A DNA stretch of 64,000 nucleotides, taken from Calothrix sp. NIES-4105. Lineage in GTDB: Bacteria; Cyanobacteriota; Cyanobacteriia; Cyanobacteriales; Nostocaceae. The position numbers were made by a program, and so were the translations under genes. How positions within the stretch are numbered: position 1 is the stretch's first letter; the number at the start of each line of letters is the position of its first letter. The stretch spans positions 9,539,717-9,603,716 of the forward strand of contig NZ_AP018290.1 of the NCBI RefSeq assembly GCF_002368415.1, read 5' to 3'. Below the pieces are notes generated by a model. The model saw only the letters and a list, made by a program, of their open reading frames with translations. It searched no databases and was not told where the DNA came from. Shown one piece after another: positions 54,244 through 63,609 of the stretch.

Positions 54244-55167
54244 ATGTCTGTTAATTCTTCGGTTACTGTCTCTGTTCCTGCTACTACTGCAAATCTGGGT
54301 GCAGGGTTCGATTGCATCGGCGCCGCTTTAACGTTACATAATGAGTTTAAGTTCACTCTGATTGATGGTGAGACGCAAATTATCGTTACTGGAAGTGAAG
54401 CTGCGCGCGTGGACACTATATATAAGGATAATCTGCTTTATTGCGCGTATGTAAAACTGTATGAACACCTTGGTAAAACACCTCCACCTGTAAAGATAGA
54501 GATTGGTTTGGGTGTACCTCTTGCGCGCGGGTTGGGTAGTTCTGCTACTGCTATTGTTGGGGGATTGGTTGGCGCCAATATTTTAGCTGGGGAACCTCTA
54601 ACTCAGTCGCAGGTGATGGAACTTGCAATATCTATGGAGGGACACCCAGATAATGTAGTGCCTGCATTAATTGGTGGTTGTCGTCTTGCTGCAACAGGTG
54701 TGAATGGTTGGGAAATTTGTGATATACCCTGGCATGAAAGTATCGTCCCAGTTGTAGCTATTCCTGATTTTGAGCTTTCGACCAAAGAAGCGCGACGTGT
54801 GTTACCTACTGAAATTAGTCGTGCGGATGCTATTTTTAATATCTCCCATCTTGGTTTGTTATTACGCGCGCTAGAGACGGGCAAAACCAACTGGTTACAA
54901 GCGGCTTTGCAAGATAAATTACATCAGCCTTATAGGAAATCACTTATCCAAGGATATGACGAAGTTAGCGCTGCGGCTATAAATGCAGGCGCCTATGGGA
55001 TGGTAATTAGCGGCGCTGGCCCAACTTTACTTGCACTAACTGATACATCTGACTCGATTGATGTTGTGGCTGCTATGGCTACTGCTTGGAAAGATGTTGG
55101 TGTTGCTGCACAAGTACGCGCGTTAAATATTGATAATAATGGCGCCAGGATAAATATTGAGCGATGA
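54244..55167 (+). CDS. thrB: Homoserine kinase
   Basis: GHMP-family kinase of threonine synthesis, phosphorylates homoserine with ATP. 307 residues. Motifs: SVPATTANLGAGFDCIGAAL at the N-terminus (substrate loop), the GHMP glycine-rich loop GVPLARGLGSSATAIVGGLV, ANILAGEPL, EGHPDNVVPALIGGCRLA (catalytic Asp/His region), and the C-terminal GAYGMVISGAGPTLLAL. Length and all motifs are standard. The ATG 54244 is clear although the ribosome-binding site is weak. A GGGCGGGTT inverted repeat after the stop may terminate transcription. Confidence 0.97.
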   Translation: MSVNSSVTVSVPATTANLGAGFDCIGAALTLHNEFKFTLIDGETQIIVTGSEAARVDTIYKDNLLYCAYVKLYEHLGKTPPPVKIEIGLGVPLARGLGSSATAIVGGLVGANILAGEPLTQSQVMELAISMEGHPDNVVPALIGGCRLAATGVNGWEICDIPWHESIVPVVAIPDFELSTKEARRVLPTEISRADAIFNISHLGLLLRALETGKTNWLQAALQDKLHQPYRKSLIQGYDEVSAAAINAGAYGMVISGAGPTLLALTDTSDSIDVVAAMATAWKDVGVAAQVRALNIDNNGARINIER

Positions 55168-55182
55168 TTTAACCTTCTGTAC

Positions 55183-55235
55183 GGGCGGGTTAACCATAAT
55201 TTCCAATTATTACCAAGATATACTAAACCCGCCCC
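55183..55235. repeat. GGGCGGGTTAA...AAACCCGCCC inverted repeat
   Basis: GGGCGGGTTAACC, about 30 bases, TAAACCCGCCC. A sister copy is at 60862-60916. Could form a hairpin after thrB. Confidence 0.7.
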
Positions 55236-55255
55236 TCCACTCATAACTTATATAT

Positions 55256-55762
55256 ATGGAAAAACTTCAGGCTGAAATTGTAGCACTTCAAGTGCAAATA
55301 GATGCTTTACGTGAAGAACGCACGGCATTGACTCCCGTTACATTAAGTGAGAGTGATGACTCACTTCAAGATGTTGTAAAGCAATTACGACAAAATGCTC
55401 GCCAAAATCCTGAACTTGCTGCTGAGATAAAAGGTATTGATGATGCTATTACTGCACTTGAAGGCAAGCTTAAACAAAAAAAGGCTCAATTACAGCGACT
55501 TCCACCTAAAGTACAACGCGCGTTACAAGAGGAACAACTCGAAATCGCGCGTAACCAAGCTAAGATACATGCCCAGCGTATTAATGATATTGCGGCTGAA
55601 CTTGCGGCAGAAATACGTGAACTCAAAGCTTGCGCTGATGAACTTAGTCCTCTTTACTGGCAAGTTTATTACAAACCTTTTATTACGGGCTTTAAGACCA
55701 TTTCTGTCCCACACGTCCGTTCGGATGGTGAGGTTTGGACTATTGTAAACAGAATTGTTTAA
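55256..55762 (+). CDS. Coiled-coil hypothetical protein
   Basis: 168 residues. Long coiled coil (MEKLQAEIVALQVQIDALRE, ERTALTPVTLSESDDSLQDV, VKQLRQNARQNPELAAEIKG, ..., AQRINDIAAELAAEIRELK) and a C-terminal globular end (WQVYYKPFITGFKTISVPHV, RSDGEVWTIVNRIV). I do not know the family. It stands between thrB and ndhD, on the same strand. Starts at ATG 55256. Confidence 0.6.
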   Translation: MEKLQAEIVALQVQIDALREERTALTPVTLSESDDSLQDVVKQLRQNARQNPELAAEIKGIDDAITALEGKLKQKKAQLQRLPPKVQRALQEEQLEIARNQAKIHAQRINDIAAELAAEIRELKACADELSPLYWQVYYKPFITGFKTISVPHVRSDGEVWTIVNRIV

Positions 55763-55781
55763 ATCCAGGCGCCACCCCGTG

Positions 55782-55807
55782 TAGAGACGTTACATGTAAC
55801 GTCTCTA
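55782..55807. repeat. Perfect 26-base palindrome, TAGAGACG...CGTCTCTA family
   Basis: TAGAGACGTTACA followed by its exact complement TGTAACGTCTCTA. Same core as at 23586-23607. A relative with GCGATT in the centre is at 63512-63538. Confidence 0.8.
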
Positions 55808-56054
55808 CGGATGCCACCCCCTTGTTTTCCGGAATTGTTAACATATATGAAGAAGTTATAAGTGGGGCTTAACCGTTGACGTTACATTTCTTTGTGCTTA
55901 GAATAGACTTGCACCGAAGGCAATAGGTATTTATTACTAATATTCGGTTTGTTTATGCCTGGAGTTGGATTTTATAGGGATTTGTGCCGTTTACAAAAGT
56001 AAACATTTGTTAATAGAATGTAAACAAGTTGAAAACACAAAACGATTTTCATTT

Positions 56055-57647
56055 ATGGATAGCTTTAATTTTCCTTGGCTGAGTGCCATGATTGCCTTAC
56101 CGCTAGTAGCGGCTTCGGCGATTCCCTTTATTCCTGATAAAGATGGCAAAACTGTTCGCTGGTACACTTTGGGAGTTGCTTTTGCTGATTTTGCTTTAAT
56201 GATTGCTGCCTTCTGGCACAACTACAATTTTCAAAGTTCTGGATATCAGCTTGTTGAGAAGTACTCTTGGATTCCCCAACTTGGCTTAAATTGGTCACTT
56301 GCAGTTGATGGAATTTCAATGCCGCTAGTTTTGTTAACTGGCTTAATCAATACACTCGCAGTATTCGCGGCTTGGAAGGTTACCAATAAGCCGCGTTTGT
56401 TTTATGCGATGATGCTGTTGATGTACAGCGCTCAAATCGGGGTGTTTACAGCGCAAGATATGTTGCTGTTCTTCCTGATGTGGGAAGTTGAACTTGTGCC
56501 TGTATATTTATTAATTTCTATCTGGGGTGGTGCAAAACGCCGCTACGCTGCTACTAAATTTATTATTTACACTGCTGCTGCTTCTATCTTTATCTTGATT
56601 GCTGGTTTAGCAATGGCATTCTCTGGTGATACCTTCACCTTCGACATGGTTCAACTTGGTTTGAAGGAATATCCAATCACTTTAGAATTAGCTCTTTACA
56701 CAGGTTTCTTAATTGCTTTCGGCGTAAAACTTTCTATCTTCCCTTTCCACACATGGCTTCCTGACGCACATGGTGAGGCGCCTGCACCTGGTTCAATGGT
56801 TTTAGCTGGTGTGTTGTTAAAGATGGGTGGTTATGGCTTAATCCGCTTCAACATGGAAATGCTGCCCAATGCTCACGTTTACTTTGCTCCTATACTCGCA
56901 ATTCTTGGTGTAGTTAACATTATCTACGGAGCTTGTTGCGCCTTTGCTCAAACCAATCTCAAACGTCGCTTGGCTTATTCTTCCGTTGCTCATATGGGCT
57001 TTGTGTTGATAGGTATCGCTTCTTATACTGAAGTTGGTATCAGCGGCGCCGTTCTTCAAATGGTATCGCACGGTTTGATTGCAGCAGCATTGTTCTTCTT
57101 ATCTGGTGTAACTTACGAACGTACTCACACCTTGATGATGGACAAAATGGGCGGTATGGGCAAAGTAATGCCTCGTACATTCGCACTGTTCACTGCTGGT
57201 TCAATGGCATCACTTGCTTTACCTGGTATGAGCGGTTTCGTGGGAGAGTTGATGGTATTCCTCGGTATCTCCACCAGCGATGTATATAGCTCAAGCTTCA
57301 AGATTGTTGTAGTCTTCTTGAGCGCAGTTGGTGTTATCTTGACTCCTATCTACTTGCTCTCGATGTTACGTGAAGTGTTCTACGGTAAGAAGAACGAAGA
57401 ATTGCACCTCGACGAATTTGTAGAAGATATCAAACCTCGCGAGTTGTTTATCACCGCTTGCTTAATACTCCCTATCATCGGTATCGGTTTATATCCTAAG
57501 ATTGTTACCCAAGCTTACGATGTGAAAACAGTAGAAGTTGCTCAACACGCGCGCTCCTCACTCCCCGTATTTGCAGAACAGCAACCCGTTAGCTTGTATA
57601 GCCAAGTATGGCAGGCGCCTGTTTTAGCTCAAAATGTTGCTCCATAA
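56055..57647 (+). CDS. ndhD: NAD(P)H-quinone oxidoreductase chain 4 (NDH-1 membrane subunit)
   Basis: Proton-pumping membrane subunit of cyanobacterial NDH-1 (respiratory and cyclic electron flow). From ATG 56055, about 530 residues: [20 protein letters not shown], then many transmembrane segments. Conserved stretches: [60 protein letters not shown] (with the conserved Glu), [40 protein letters not shown] and [20 protein letters not shown]. The longer frame to 55965 adds a poorly conserved N-terminus and is not favoured. It follows the respiratory-type NdhD1/D2 pattern. A strong terminator follows the gene. Confidence 0.96.
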   Translation: MDSFNFPWLSAMIALPLVAASAIPFIPDKDGKTVRWYTLGVAFADFALMIAAFWHNYNFQSSGYQLVEKYSWIPQLGLNWSLAVDGISMPLVLLTGLINTLAVFAAWKVTNKPRLFYAMMLLMYSAQIGVFTAQDMLLFFLMWEVELVPVYLLISIWGGAKRRYAATKFIIYTAAASIFILIAGLAMAFSGDTFTFDMVQLGLKEYPITLELALYTGFLIAFGVKLSIFPFHTWLPDAHGEAPAPGSMVLAGVLLKMGGYGLIRFNMEMLPNAHVYFAPILAILGVVNIIYGACCAFAQTNLKRRLAYSSVAHMGFVLIGIASYTEVGISGAVLQMVSHGLIAAALFFLSGVTYERTHTLMMDKMGGMGKVMPRTFALFTAGSMASLALPGMSGFVGELMVFLGISTSDVYSSSFKIVVVFLSAVGVILTPIYLLSMLREVFYGKKNEELHLDEFVEDIKPRELFITACLILPIIGIGLYPKIVTQAYDVKTVEVAQHARSSLPVFAEQQPVSLYSQVWQAPVLAQNVAP

Positions 57648-57702
57648 GTTCGGAAGACGAAAGTGCAACTAAATAGTTTGACCACAGTGGTATGGCATGG
57701 CG

Positions 57703-57735
57703 GGGGTGATTTCCTAATCACCCCCAAAATTTTGT
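57703..57735 (+). terminator. Rho-independent terminator of ndhD
   Basis: GGGGGTGATT, TCCT loop, AATCACCCCC, then AAAATTTTGTTT. Confidence 0.8.
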
Positions 57736-58245
57736 TTATATAAAACGGCTTATTGTAGCATAGGCGTCTCGCCTGTGCAGTGTAGTTAATATTTTTACCT
57801 TATTAGACACAGAGTACACTGAGGGGAGTGCTTGACTAGCTGCATTTTGGCGCCGTTAATAAACTTGTTTGTAACGAATGAATCTCTCCTATGTATATAA
57901 TCTGGAAAACCTGTGCTTTTAAGTACTTTATATATTAGTATGCGTAAAATACAGAAGATTAAGCACTGTTCAGCTTATAATCGATGAACCTAGCCTTAAA
58001 AAATTCCTCCTTCCTCTGTGTACTCTGTGTCGGGCGTGGTAAAAATAATTAATTGCACTGCACATCATAAGACAGATGTGCCACATTTACGTCTCTGTGT
58101 CAAGAGCGCCTAATTAGGTAAAAAAATATATGTATTTCACCACAGAGACACTCAAGGACGCAGAGAGAAGGTAGAGTTTTATCGTCATAATACTAGGATT
58201 TTTGACTCACCTTGACAGAACTGGCACTGCCCACCATATCAAGGT
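57736..58245. repeat. Gap with CCACAGAG-type and TAGCATAGG-type repeats
   Basis: 57755-57783: TAGCATAGGCGTCTCGCCTG TGCAGTG (relative at 62002). 58005-58170: CTCTGTGTACTCTGTGTCGG ... CCACAGAGACACTCAAGGAC, GCAGAG, a palindromic element related to 36413. No gene seen. Confidence 0.6.
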
Positions 58246-59748
58246 CTAGTTTTTCAACCCAGGCAGCTTCCATTCCTGTAAAACCCTCGCAACCGTCTCG
58301 CGCGTTGCTTCGGCGCCGAAACCCCATGCAAGTAATGAAAAGTAATCTACAACTCCTTTAGTACCAAAAGTGCCGTTTGCCAAATATAATTGTGTGAAAC
58401 CTGCATTACCAAGTAGAAAAATAGCTATTGCATAACTTAAGGAATTAAAAACGAACAAGCGATTACGAGATAATTTTTCTCGTTTATTCGCATTTGTATC
58501 AATTTGGTCTGGGAAGATATCAGGAACAGGTTCAAGTAAATTAGGATGCGTAGGATTATTGATGTTTCTTGACACATTTCCTAAAAAAGTGTTGCTCGGT
58601 CTGCTCTTGAAATTTCGGATATCTTCCACAAGATGATCTGTTTTACTTCTAATATCATCTTGCCATTTATGATAAGAATCTATATCTGTAGGAGAAAGGT
58701 TATATAAAAGTCTTTGCATCGTCAATGCTTCATTTTTCCAATATTTTTCTTCGTCTCCTGCTTCGTATGGTACTTGGTTCGTTAACTCACTAAATTCATC
58801 CAATTGAGTTTTTGCTAAGAGGTAATTATTGAGTTGTACTTGCACTTCTTGCAACTGTTTCCTTACTTGACCAGGACTATCTTGTGATGGTCTACCTTTA
58901 TTTATACTGTCAAGCTGCCAACTTATTTGCTCTAAATAAGGAATTTTATTGTCAGGGTTTTCTTCTTCTACACGTTTGCGTAATTTAGACTCATAGTCTA
59001 ATAAACTTAACCAACCTTGCTTACTTTGATGCCATTTATCCCAAAGGTCTTGTGCTTTATTCGCAGCTTCTTGTGCAGCACTAGAGCGTTTGTTCTCCAA
59101 TGCAGTTTCTACCGCTTCTAAATAAGACTCAGCTTTTTTATAAAAAGAATCATCTGACTTAAATTCTTCATCCGCGCGTATTTTACTACGAAGGCGGGTA
59201 ACTTGAACCACAACTTCATCGCGCGCCATCCATTCATTACGATACGTCGAGATAATAATCCCTAAACCAACACCAAGTAAAAGCACACACAATGGCATCA
59301 GCCAATAATCTTTGATTTTAAGACTAATAGGGATAACTAACTCACTATCAGGAGTAATCACCAATAAATTACCATTATATTCACCGCTCCTCACACCTCT
59401 CAAATCAAACTCAATTGGAGTTAATAACGGTTGATTATTGGGTAAAGTATTAACACTCGAATTTGTAAGATTGACTCTGATAGCATTAGCAGGAAATACC
59501 TCATTACCATCCAAGCGGTTTAAATCAAGGCTTAATATCTTAACATCCTTAACAACTTGATTTGACCGCAAGAACAAATTTCTTCTAACTTTCGGGCAAA
59601 AAAACTGACCTAACCAGCACTTTTGCTCTGCCACAGATATATTCGCAGGTGTAGAAGTAATCTTAGGTTCTGCCTTTACAACAGATGGCAAAAGGATACT
59701 AGACGTACAAACCAACATTCCAAGAGCAAGTTTTTTATAATAATTCAT
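58246..59748 (-). CDS. Membrane protein with periplasmic domain and cytosolic coiled coil
   Basis: About 500 residues from ATG 59748 (upstream frame is repeat-derived). Signal peptide (LALGMLVCTSSILLPSVVKA), a periplasmic domain with Ig-like character (LSLDLNRLDGNEVFPANAIR, SSVNTLPNNQPLLTPIEFDL), a membrane helix (DYWLMPLCVLLLGVGLGIII), a long cytosolic coiled-coil region (AESYLEAVETALENKRSSAA, QEAANKAQDLWDKWHQS ...), and a C-terminal hydrophobic segment (LFVFNSLSYAIAIFLLGNAG) ending in YFSLLAWGFGAEATRETVAR, VLQEWKLPGLKN. No known domain. A relic of the same C-terminus is found at 63153. Its neighbourhood with MoxR and vWA genes suggests involvement in that system, but this is inference. Confidence 0.7.
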   Translation of the reverse strand: MNYYKKLALGMLVCTSSILLPSVVKAEPKITSTPANISVAEQKCWLGQFFCPKVRRNLFLRSNQVVKDVKILSLDLNRLDGNEVFPANAIRVNLTNSSVNTLPNNQPLLTPIEFDLRGVRSGEYNGNLLVITPDSELVIPISLKIKDYWLMPLCVLLLGVGLGIIISTYRNEWMARDEVVVQVTRLRSKIRADEEFKSDDSFYKKAESYLEAVETALENKRSSAAQEAANKAQDLWDKWHQSKQGWLSLLDYESKLRKRVEEENPDNKIPYLEQISWQLDSINKGRPSQDSPGQVRKQLQEVQVQLNNYLLAKTQLDEFSELTNQVPYEAGDEEKYWKNEALTMQRLLYNLSPTDIDSYHKWQDDIRSKTDHLVEDIRNFKSRPSNTFLGNVSRNINNPTHPNLLEPVPDIFPDQIDTNANKREKLSRNRLFVFNSLSYAIAIFLLGNAGFTQLYLANGTFGTKGVVDYFSLLAWGFGAEATRETVARVLQEWKLPGLKN

Positions 59749-60106
59749 ATGTATTGTTTGAGATAATATACGTACTGCTGTGCTGTTACGCACCATCAAC
59801 GCGAATATACAACGTAATAATACTCAATTTTGATCAAATCGCTATAGGCGCCTAGCAAAAATATGGACGTAGGGTGTGTAACAGCATAAACAAAATAGAA
59901 CTAAAACGAAAGAGTACTGTGCTGTTACGCACCATCAACACGCATGTACAACGTAATAATACACAATCTTGATCAAATCGGTATAGGCGCCTAGCATTCA
60001 AGTAAATTACTCTTGTAGCACATCTGTCCTCGCCTGTGGATTCTAAGTTATTATTACCACAGAAGCGCAGAGAACACAGAGGAAAGAGTGCGCCTACCCT
60101 AGGGAT
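59749..60106. repeat. Upstream gap with a duplicated segment and a repeat at the MoxR break
   Basis: 59771-59856 and 59915-59996 are direct repeats of about 85 bases (GCTGTTACGCACCATCAAC, AACGTAATAATAC, TATAGGCGCCTAGCA). 60016-60092: CACATCTGTCCTCGCCTGTG and ACCACAGAAGCGCAGAGAAC, members of the CCACAGAG family; the recognisable MoxR sequence starts right after it. No gene. Confidence 0.65.
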
Positions 60107-60814
60107 ATTCGTTCGACTACAAAAGCTAAAGAAGGGTTATACGAATATGATGCCATTTTACGCCTGCATGATGTCGAGACGCAAAAATTAACTAGCAAAC
60201 TTGATGTTGAACGTGACCCTAGAAACCCTAAATGTTACCGTAGTTTCGGCACCTTGGGTAAAGCGTTTACAGTAGAAGACCGACCAGCAGTAGTTCTCAT
60301 CGACGAAATAGATAAAGCGGATGTTGATTTTCCGAATGATTTACTGACAGTGTTAGATAAACCGATGCGGTTTGAAATTCGGGAAACGGGTGAAGTTGGA
60401 GATAAAGCAATTCAAGCAAAGCACGAACCGATTATTATAATTACCAGCAATAAAGAAAAAGGTAATTTACCCGCGCCTTTTTTACGACGCTGCATTTACT
60501 ATTATCTCAAATTTCCTAACACAGTTCAAGAGCTACAAAAAATTGTGGCGATTCGATATAAAATTAATAAGGAACTAGGAACGGCGCCTGCTTCTAGTTT
60601 AGTCGAGAAGGCAGTACAGCGTTTTCTGAAGTTACGCGAAGATAAGGGACTATTTAAATTACCTGGTACAAGCGAATTATTAGATTGGTTACACGCTTTA
60701 CAAAGCTTTGATAACCAACCATTACCAGATTCTCAATTAACTGAGGAAAATTCTATCCCTTACCCAGAGCTATTATTTAAATTGCGGCAAGACTTTCAAA
60801 AATATGCTTCTTAA
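60107..60814 (+). pseudogene. MoxR-type AAA ATPase lacking its N-terminal third
   Basis: The frame is open from about 60112 (RDIRSTTKAKEGLYEYDAIL, RLHDVETQKLTSKLDVERDP), but the Walker A P-loop expected before this point is missing; the sequence upstream is a repeat. The remainder is well conserved: Walker B RPAVVLIDEIDKADVDFPND, LLTVLDKPMRFEIRETGE, sensor 1 PIIIITSNKEKGNLPAPFLR and the lid (RYKINKELGTAPASSLVEKA ... KLPGTSELLDWLHALQSF). The possible start TTG 60254 would begin at Walker B. Such a protein could not bind ATP normally. MoxR ATPases usually act with the vWA protein encoded next. Confidence 0.8.
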
Positions 60815-60861
60815 TCAGATTGTGTTGGTCACGCCCAGCGCCTCCACCCAACCTACTGTAA

Positions 60862-60916
60862 GGGCGGGTTAACAAATATCCTAAAACAGTCTTTAATATC
60901 TCGTAAACCCGCCCCC
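60862..60916. repeat. GGGCGGGTTAAC...AAACCCGCCC inverted repeat
   Basis: Sister of 55183-55235. It separates the MoxR relic from the vWA gene. Confidence 0.7.
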
Positions 60917-60935
60917 CCCAAAAAACTAAAATCTC

Positions 60936-61970
60936 ATGAGCGAACTTGATGCTCAAAAAATCTTAACTACTGCATTTACTCGCTTACATCGCGAAGGGTT
61001 TAACTTGGGTGTAGGTGAATATCTTGCAGCTTTGGAAGCTATACCAGAGTGGGGAAACACCCTTGAAGATTTGCAGCAACTAGTACGATTATTATGGTGT
61101 TGCTCTGTAGCAGAACAAAGTAAGCTAGAAATGATATGGGAGTCAATTGTCGCAGTAGAGACACCAAAACCTAAAATAGAGGCGCCACCTCAAAGTGAAC
61201 CATCAAAAGTAACTTCGCAAACTGAAAAAAAGGCGCCTTCTATAGAAAAAAAACTAGAAACACTCGAACAGCAACCAACACAAGAATTTTCTCCTCTACC
61301 CATCCAGACCCCTTTTACCCCCATCGAGATAGATAGCGATGTAGAATTTCAAAATTACTGGTTAATCTCGCGTCGTTATATGGTTTATACTTGGCGTTAC
61401 CTACGGCGCCCAGTTGCAAATGGTGCTGAAGATTTACTTGATATACCTGCAACAGTCGAACAAGTCGCAAACCAAGGTTTTTTTCTCAAACCAGTTTATC
61501 GGCGCCGGGAAACAAACCTAGCTCATCTATTATTATTAATTGACCAAGAAGGGTCAATGACACCATTCCACCGTTTTACTCGTGATTTAGTTGAAACTGC
61601 CAAGTATGAAAGCGATATAACACAAGTTGACGTTGGGTATTTTCATAATATTCCTGCTGAGAAACTTTACCAAGACCCATATCTTACTGAACCTGTAGAC
61701 TTTGCCAACTTACTCTCGCAATGCGACAGTGAAACTAGAGTTTTAATTGTCAGTGACGCAGGCGCCGCGCGGGGTTATCGGCGTATGCAAAGAGTGCGAG
61801 AAATTACAGATGTAATATTCGATATTAAACAGCATACAAATTTAATCGCTTGGTTAAATCCAATGCCCCAAGAACGTTGGTCAAATACTTCCGCACAAAT
61901 ATTAAGCTATATTGTACCAATGTTTCCAATGAACCAAGAAGGCTTAAGTCAAGCAATCAACGTAGCATAA
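60936..61970 (+). CDS. CoxE-like vWA-domain protein of the MoxR system
   Basis: 344 residues. The N-terminal helical part (MSELDAQKILTTAFTRLHRE, GFNLGVGEYLAALEAIPEWG) and a Pro/Glu/Lys linker are followed by a vWA domain with a metal-site-like LLLLIDQEGSMTPFHRFTRD, then VDVGYFHNIP, a second acidic loop RVLIVSDAGAARGY, and IAWLNPMPQERWSNTSAQIL. The MIDAS motif is DQEGSM and so departs from DxSxS only modestly. These proteins cooperate with MoxR ATPases. The C-terminus (INVA-stop) lies in a 20-base tandem repeat and is probably a few residues shorter than in relatives. Confidence 0.85.
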   Translation: MSELDAQKILTTAFTRLHREGFNLGVGEYLAALEAIPEWGNTLEDLQQLVRLLWCCSVAEQSKLEMIWESIVAVETPKPKIEAPPQSEPSKVTSQTEKKAPSIEKKLETLEQQPTQEFSPLPIQTPFTPIEIDSDVEFQNYWLISRRYMVYTWRYLRRPVANGAEDLLDIPATVEQVANQGFFLKPVYRRRETNLAHLLLLIDQEGSMTPFHRFTRDLVETAKYESDITQVDVGYFHNIPAEKLYQDPYLTEPVDFANLLSQCDSETRVLIVSDAGAARGYRRMQRVREITDVIFDIKQHTNLIAWLNPMPQERWSNTSAQILSYIVPMFPMNQEGLSQAINVA

Positions 61971-62031
61971 CAGCAATAAACGTGGCATAACAGCAATAAA
62001 CGTAGCATAGGCCAAAACGCCTGTGCAGTGA
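61961..62031. repeat. 20-base tandem repeat at the vWA stop, plus TAGCATAGG element
   Basis: CGTAGCATAACAGCAATAAA and CGTGGCATAACAGCAATAAA, then CGTAGCATAGG...CGCCTGTGCAGTG. The stop of the vWA gene is in the first unit. Confidence 0.7.
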
Positions 62032-62166
62032 TCACCTACATAATATCCGTTACATCCGTTGTATCCGTTGCAAACTTCATCAACATAAATTTTATTTAAA
62101 GAAAGAAAAAAGTATATTTGTACGTAGTAAAGTTAGTACAATAAAACTCACGATACAGGGTAAGGC

Positions 62167-63069
62167 ATGACTAAAAAGCCCTTCGACCAATTTGCAAAGC
62201 AGTTTTTTAATACATTTTTAAGTCCATATGGCAGAGTCGATCTGAATTTTGAAGTTCCTGGGGAATCTCAATTCATAGACATACTATTTGCTCCATCTAC
62301 TCAACCAAACGAGACACCAGAATCTCTACGTTTACTGCATCGGATTGCATCAGTCCCCTGTGTAATCGAACCTTACCGAAAACCACCAGATAAGAGTGAC
62401 ATTCGTAGCTGTGTACAAAAAATGTTCTTTGTGCAGGCAGATTATGAGCGCAAAGCGAATGCAGAAGAAAGAATTGTAAACGAAGAAGAGCTACCATCAC
62501 TATGGATTATTACTCCCACAGCATCAGACCAAATTCGTGAATACTGTATATCAAGTCCTAGTGCTAACTGGGGAAAGGGTATATATACTTCACCTGGTGT
62601 GCTGAGAGTAGCAATAATTGTAGCCAACAAACTACCTCGCACCCCAGAAACATTATTTTTTAGGCTGTTTGGAACTGGTAAAGTTCAGGAGCGGGCAATA
62701 AAAGAAGTCAAAGCGCTACCTCTTGACGATAAGCAACGTCCTCAAATACTAAAGCTATTATCAAGCTGGAAAATTACTATAGAAGTAGAACAACCAACAA
62801 ATGAAGATGAAAGGAGACTAGCTATGCTGCTTGAGGAAGTTTATCAAGAGTGGGAAGAAAAAACTAGGCGCCAAGGACTTGAGCAAGGACGAGAACTCGG
62901 GCAAAGTCTTTTAATTGAAAATATGCTTAAAGCTCGTTTTGGCGAACTTGACTCGGAGCTAACTAGTATTATTCCATTATTGCTAGCACTGCCTACTGAA
63001 GAATACGCCAATTTATTATTAAGCTTGTCTAATATATCTCGCTCAGACCTAATAGCTCGTTTTAAATAA
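62167..63069 (+). CDS. DUF4351-type protein (Rpn-like family)
   Basis: 300 residues. N-terminal part (MTKKPFDQFAKQFFNTFLSP, YGRVDLNFEVPGESQFIDIL, FAPS) with the D-x-L and later acid positions of a PD-(D/E)XK-like fold, though the match is weak. The C-terminal region has a charged coiled-coil hinge (VYQEWEEKTRRQGLEQGREL) and the DUF4351 end (MLKARFGELDSELTSIIPLL, LALPTEEYANLLLSLSNISR, SDLIARF). Very common and multi-copy in cyanobacteria. GGGTAAGGC lies before the ATG 62167. Inserted between the vWA and effector genes. Confidence 0.75.
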   Translation: MTKKPFDQFAKQFFNTFLSPYGRVDLNFEVPGESQFIDILFAPSTQPNETPESLRLLHRIASVPCVIEPYRKPPDKSDIRSCVQKMFFVQADYERKANAEERIVNEEELPSLWIITPTASDQIREYCISSPSANWGKGIYTSPGVLRVAIIVANKLPRTPETLFFRLFGTGKVQERAIKEVKALPLDDKQRPQILKLLSSWKITIEVEQPTNEDERRLAMLLEEVYQEWEEKTRRQGLEQGRELGQSLLIENMLKARFGELDSELTSIIPLLLALPTEEYANLLLSLSNISRSDLIARFK

Positions 63070-63152
63070 TAAGTTTAGTTCATAATAAGTCTTAACCCCT
63101 AATTCGCTCTTCTGTATTCTCCGCGCGGAAGGATTTGGGGGTTAAATTTTCC

Positions 63153-63203
63153 CTATTTCTTAAAACCTGGTAATTTCCATTCCTGTAAAATCACAACAGT
63201 TTC
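63153..63203 (-). pseudogene. Relic of the 3' end of a 58246-like gene
   Basis: The minus strand encodes ETVVILQEWKLPGFKK-stop, which corresponds to RETVARVLQEWKLPGLKN-stop at the end of the membrane protein at 58246. Nothing upstream of it on the minus strand continues the match. Confidence 0.6.
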
Positions 63204-63220
63204 GCACAAGGAGAATAGCT

Positions 63221-63502
63221 ATGCTGCTCGAAGAAGTTTATCAAGAGTGGGAAGAAAAAACCAGGCGCCAAGGACTTGAGCAAGGACTCGAGCAAGGACT
63301 CGAGCAAGGACTCGAGCAAGGACTTGAGCAAGGGCAAAGTCTTTTAATTCAAAATATGCTTAAAGCTCGTTTTGGCGAACTTGACCCGGAGCTAGCTAGT
63401 ATCATTCCATTATTGCTAGCACTGCCTACTGAAGAATACACTAATTTATTATTAAGCTTGTCTAATATATCTCGCGAAGACTTGCTAGCTCGTTTTGAAT
63501 AA
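63221..63502 (+). CDS. Duplicated C-terminal fragment of the DUF4351 protein
   Basis: 93 residues from ATG 63221: nearly the same as the end of the preceding gene (MLLEEVYQEWEEKTRRQGLE ... QNMLKARFGELDPELASIIP, LLLALPTEEYTNLLLSLSNI), but with an expanded QGLEQGLEQGLEQG tract from a 12-base tandem repeat (about 63275-63335). AAGGAGA lies before the ATG, so it may be translated. Probably a partial tandem duplication and of doubtful function. Confidence 0.6.
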   Translation: MLLEEVYQEWEEKTRRQGLEQGLEQGLEQGLEQGLEQGQSLLIQNMLKARFGELDPELASIIPLLLALPTEEYTNLLLSLSNISREDLLARFE

Positions 63503-63511
63503 TAACGTTGG

Positions 63512-63538
63512 TAGAGATGCGATTTAATCGCGTCTCTA
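63512..63538. repeat. Palindrome, GAGATGCGATT...AATCGCGTCTC
   Basis: TAGAGATGCGATTTAATCGC, GTCTCTA; near-perfect arms. Same family as 55782 and 8696. It may act as a terminator before the effector gene. Confidence 0.6.
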
Positions 63539-63609
63539 CACCGTCTGGAATAACGTATAATTTGCAACAGTTTCGCGCGTTGAAGAAGGCGCCATTTTAA
63601 ATATCGAGT

